Positions 61,743 to 64,000 of a stretch of DNA of 64,000 nt are shown one piece after another (positions within the stretch are counted from its first letter, which is position 1; every line of letters starts with the position of its first letter). The stretch covers positions 62,001 to 126,000 of the forward strand of contig JAIQFC010000010.1 in assembly GCA_020073465.1 (NCBI GenBank), given 5' to 3'. The stretch is from Terriglobia bacterium (GTDB lineage Bacteria; Acidobacteriota; Terriglobia; Terriglobales; Acidobacteriaceae). The notes beneath the pieces were generated by a model. It did no database searches and was not told the DNA's origin. It saw only the letters and a list, made by a program, of their open reading frames with translations. Position numbers and translations under genes: made by a program.

Positions 61743-63053
61743 CTAGCGTTCCTGGGCTTGCGCGTTCGCGTCCGCGGACGGAAGGATCAATGAAAAACGA
61801 ATTCGATCCGGGCCGTTGTTTGCCAGAACAAGATCGCCGCCCTGGGCGCGCGCAATGTTCCGAGCAATGGCCAGCCCAAGGCCGGTTCCCCGGGGCTTCG
61901 TCGTGAAAAACGGCTCGAAGATGCGACTCAGGGCCGGCTCGGCAATCGGAACGCCGTTGTTTTCGACATCGATTGTGATCTCCCGGCTCCCGTCGCGTCC
62001 GCGCAATAAGACCGTTCCACCCACGGGTGATGCGTCCACTGCGTTCAGCAGCAGATTCAGCAGCGCCTGCTGAAGCTGAGAGGCATCGGCTTTTGCCGTG
62101 AGTTGTTCCGGGACATCCACTTCAAAGCGGACACCCTTGTGGCTGGCGTGCGCCCGCGAAGCGTCGGCAACATAGGCGACGGTATCCGCGACGGCGATTA
62201 CAGAGACGTTCGGCGGGCGAGTGCTGGCGTAGTCGAGAAATTCAGTCGTGAGCTGGCTCAGCCGATTCGCTTCAAACGCAGCAATGTCGAACATCTCGTC
62301 GCGTTCAGGGCCGGAGAGTTGTTTGGCGGTGGCAATGGAGCTGGCAATCATCGCGACCGGATTGCGGATCTCGTGGGCAATAGCGCTCGACAAACGTCCC
62401 ATGGCGGCCAGTTTCTCCTCGCGCAGCAATTGTTCGCGCGCTCGCTCCAGTTCAAGCACGTTGTTGGCCAGACGGTTTTCCTTGCGCCTCAGATCGCCAA
62501 CCAGCAGCCAGACCTGCACCGCCACGATGGCAAACAAGAGCGAGGCGATGCCCGCCTCGAAGTATTCGCCCACGTCAAGCGGAGGGTGGGCGCGGAAATA
62601 CCACCAGACCTGCGCGAACATCGAGAGGCTGGTAAGCAGCACAACCCCAAGAATCGACAGCAGCTCAAAGCGGAAGGCTGCTTCCAGTACCGCGACAATC
62701 ATCAGGACGAAGTAGGGAGTGTCCTCTTTGTCGGTGAGAAAGCTGAGGGTGGAGGCGAGGGCGATATTCAGAGTGATCGAGGCCCAGGTCAGAGTGGCTA
62801 GCAGACCCGGTTTTAGCGGTTGCGACAGGCGTCGCAGCCACACAAATTCTGCCGCCTTCAGAAACATGCCCGTCCAGACTGCAATCACGAGTACGGCAGC
62901 AGGTTTTCCCCAGAAGGATGCGAAGTACGAATGCAGGGACAGAAGAACCGCCAGAAGCAGGAGGTTCAAAACGATGAAGGTGGATTCCTGACGGCGAAAT
63001 GAAGCCAGATCCGACGCTAACAGCGACCGAGCAAGGAACAGTCTTCTGAGCAC
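61743..63053 (-). CDS. Sensor histidine kinase, multi-pass membrane sensor
   Basis: 436 residues from GTG 63053. Six hydrophobic helices span about 22-190 without a large external loop. A short coiled linker precedes HisKA (SSAIAHEIRNPVAMIAS, His about 226) and HATPase_c (LLNLLLNAVDAS, NNGVPIAEP, GTGLGLAIARNI). Topology resembles the kinase at 49530, and each is followed by an NtrC-type regulator. A CRP/FNR-like site lies 73 bases upstream. Confidence 0.92.
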   Translation of the reverse strand: MLRRLFLARSLLASDLASFRRQESTFIVLNLLLLAVLLSLHSYFASFWGKPAAVLVIAVWTGMFLKAAEFVWLRRLSQPLKPGLLATLTWASITLNIALASTLSFLTDKEDTPYFVLMIVAVLEAAFRFELLSILGVVLLTSLSMFAQVWWYFRAHPPLDVGEYFEAGIASLLFAIVAVQVWLLVGDLRRKENRLANNVLELERAREQLLREEKLAAMGRLSSAIAHEIRNPVAMIASSIATAKQLSGPERDEMFDIAAFEANRLSQLTTEFLDYASTRPPNVSVIAVADTVAYVADASRAHASHKGVRFEVDVPEQLTAKADASQLQQALLNLLLNAVDASPVGGTVLLRGRDGSREITIDVENNGVPIAEPALSRIFEPFFTTKPRGTGLGLAIARNIARAQGGDLVLANNGPDRIRFSLILPSADANAQAQER

Positions 63054-63434
63054 TCCGCGCCCCCAAGCCAGGTAAGAAGCAATACACGCCCAGTCCCAAA
63101 TCTAGCGAAGAACCCTGGCATTGCCTGTGATCAGAATCACAACTTGAGGCTCGTTGCGAAGGCAGATCACAGGCTGATTTGTCCAGAAATCCGTCCTGAG
63201 GTCAGAAATCTGAACGCTCGGACGTAGTGCAGGGGCGACTTTGTTGGAGCCGGCTATTGGACCATCGACGACTGTCGAATGTGCACCTCTGGTGACTAGT
63301 GCGTGGCAGGGATGGGTCTTAGACTGCAAGCGAATCAGTTGCCGCGAGGGACGCGAGTCCTTCGTTTGCCGAGGGGCGTGTTGCCAGGGAAGAGCGACTT
63401 AGAAGCTCGAGATCGACGAGCGCAAGGCAAGGCC
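63054..63434. other. Divergent spacer with a CRP/FNR-type site
   Basis: Between the kinase and the multiheme cytochrome. Apart from the palindrome at 63126, neither a sigma-54 promoter, an RNA gene nor a coding frame was found. GTG 63378 near its right end is a possible earlier start of the cytochrome gene. Confidence 0.6.
63126..63141. promoter_or_regulatory. CRP/FNR-family binding site candidate
   Basis: TGTGA-TCAGAA-TCACA: perfect TGTGA/TCACA half-sites with a 6-base spacer, as in the E. coli CRP consensus. It lies 73 bases before the kinase start and about 300 bases before the cytochrome start. Confidence 0.55.
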
Positions 63435-64000
63435 GTGGCTGGGTGGAGTTACACAGCCACGCGTTCGGCTCGGGGCTCAGTGCAGGCGGTTTGGTTGGTC
63501 TTTTCCCTGTGGTTGTTTCTGGCAGCGGCGGGCGCGCAGATCTCTCCCGGACCGTTGTCGAGGCCGCATCAATCACTCAATGGATCGACCAACTGCGCCA
63601 GTTGCCACAAGTTCGGCGGCGGGCAGGCGGCGCTGAAGTGCCTGGACTGCCATACGGAAATTGCCACGCGGCTCAGTGCCCGCAAGGGACTGCATGCGAC
63701 TTACAACATCCCTCCCGGTTCCAGCCAGGAGTGCGCGCGCTGCCACTCGGAACATAATGGCGAGGACTTCCCGCTGATTAAGTGGGACATCAAAACCTTC
63801 GACCACAAGCCGACTGGATATCCGCTTCTGGGCAAACACGCGGGCCTGACCTGCAATCGCTGTCACACGCCGGCGCGCATCAGTCCGCAAGAACGCTCCA
63901 CCATCAAGATCAAAGACCTGAACCGGACTTATCTGGGATTGGGGACGACTTGCGCGACCTGCCACCAGGATCCCCACAACGGACGACTGGGGCAGACCTG
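63435..64000 (+). CDS. Secreted multiheme cytochrome c (3' end beyond window)
   Basis: At least 188 residues from GTG 63435 (AAGGCAAGG upstream); GTG 63378 is an alternative start. The signal helix is VWLVFSLWLFLAAAGAQ. Five heme motifs are visible before the window ends: CASCH, CLDCH, CARCH, CNRCH and CATCH, with many extra His (HSEHNG, FDHKPTGYPLLGKHAG) available as axial ligands. This is cytochrome c3/c7-like or larger. It would carry periplasmic or extracellular electrons. Only the N-terminal part can be judged. Confidence 0.9.
   Translation, partial: MAGWSYTATRSARGSVQAVWLVFSLWLFLAAAGAQISPGPLSRPHQSLNGSTNCASCHKFGGGQAALKCLDCHTEIATRLSARKGLHATYNIPPGSSQECARCHSEHNGEDFPLIKWDIKTFDHKPTGYPLLGKHAGLTCNRCHTPARISPQERSTIKIKDLNRTYLGLGTTCATCHQDPHNGRLGQT

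Overview
The window looks like a chromosomal segment of an acidobacterium of the Terriglobia/Koribacter type. The main evidence is three secreted VWA proteins of the acidobacterial VWFA-related type, two FecR plus YxWGxW-rich (DUF6600-like) secreted proteins, moderately high GC, outer-membrane porins (so a diderm), and many short intergenic repeats built around strings such as GTCATCCTGAGC. No rRNA, tRNA, CRISPR array, phage or insertion sequence was seen. Taxonomy is inferred from protein families, not from a marker gene.

Layout. 1-2.5 kb (minus): tig-clpP-clpX proteostasis operon, clpX cut by the window edge. 2.7-9.8 kb: family-5 uracil-DNA glycosylase, an ECF sigma / anti-sigma / secreted protein operon, murB, a bacilliredoxin, a YVTN beta-propeller protein and a small secreted protein. 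9.8-17.6 kb: DAHP synthase (with a disturbed 5' end), a zinc alcohol dehydrogenase, leuS, a membrane protein, guaA. 17.6-27.8 kb: vapBC toxin-antitoxin, a VWA protein, a cupin, an SDR, a LacD-like aldolase, two tandem monoheme cytochromes, an aldehyde dehydrogenase, a PilZ protein. 27.9-35.2 kb: rph, methyltransferase, GerMN protein, amidase, DUF1015 protein, and two overlapping VWA genes. 35.3-47.1 kb: a PstS-like/TonB-C fusion with a porin, a transsulfuration gene pair, cutA, phosphohexomutase, an FtsB-like protein, thiG, an acyl-CoA ligase, and a peroxiredoxin with an in-frame TGA at the catalytic cysteine.

47.3-64 kb is a signalling and envelope region. A histidine kinase and NtrC-type regulator (plus strand) sit between two paralogous FecR/DUF6600 secreted proteins; the downstream one has a near-consensus sigma-54 promoter. 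Facing them on the minus strand is a block of kinase, NtrC regulator, OmpR regulator, kinase, porin-like protein and cupredoxin. A multiheme cytochrome c runs off the right edge, and a CRP/FNR-type palindrome lies between it and the kinase.

The strongest unusual signal is the selenocysteine peroxiredoxin at 46511-47086: UGA replaces the peroxidatic Cys codon, the frame stays open to the natural C-terminus, and a perfect 8-bp hairpin fitting the bacterial SECIS pattern follows. Other points worth attention are the sigma-54-controlled DUF6600 module, the PstS/TonB fusion, the stop codon before the DAHP synthase start, and at least eight families of interspersed palindromic repeats, some of which have entered coding sequence or supply a start codon.
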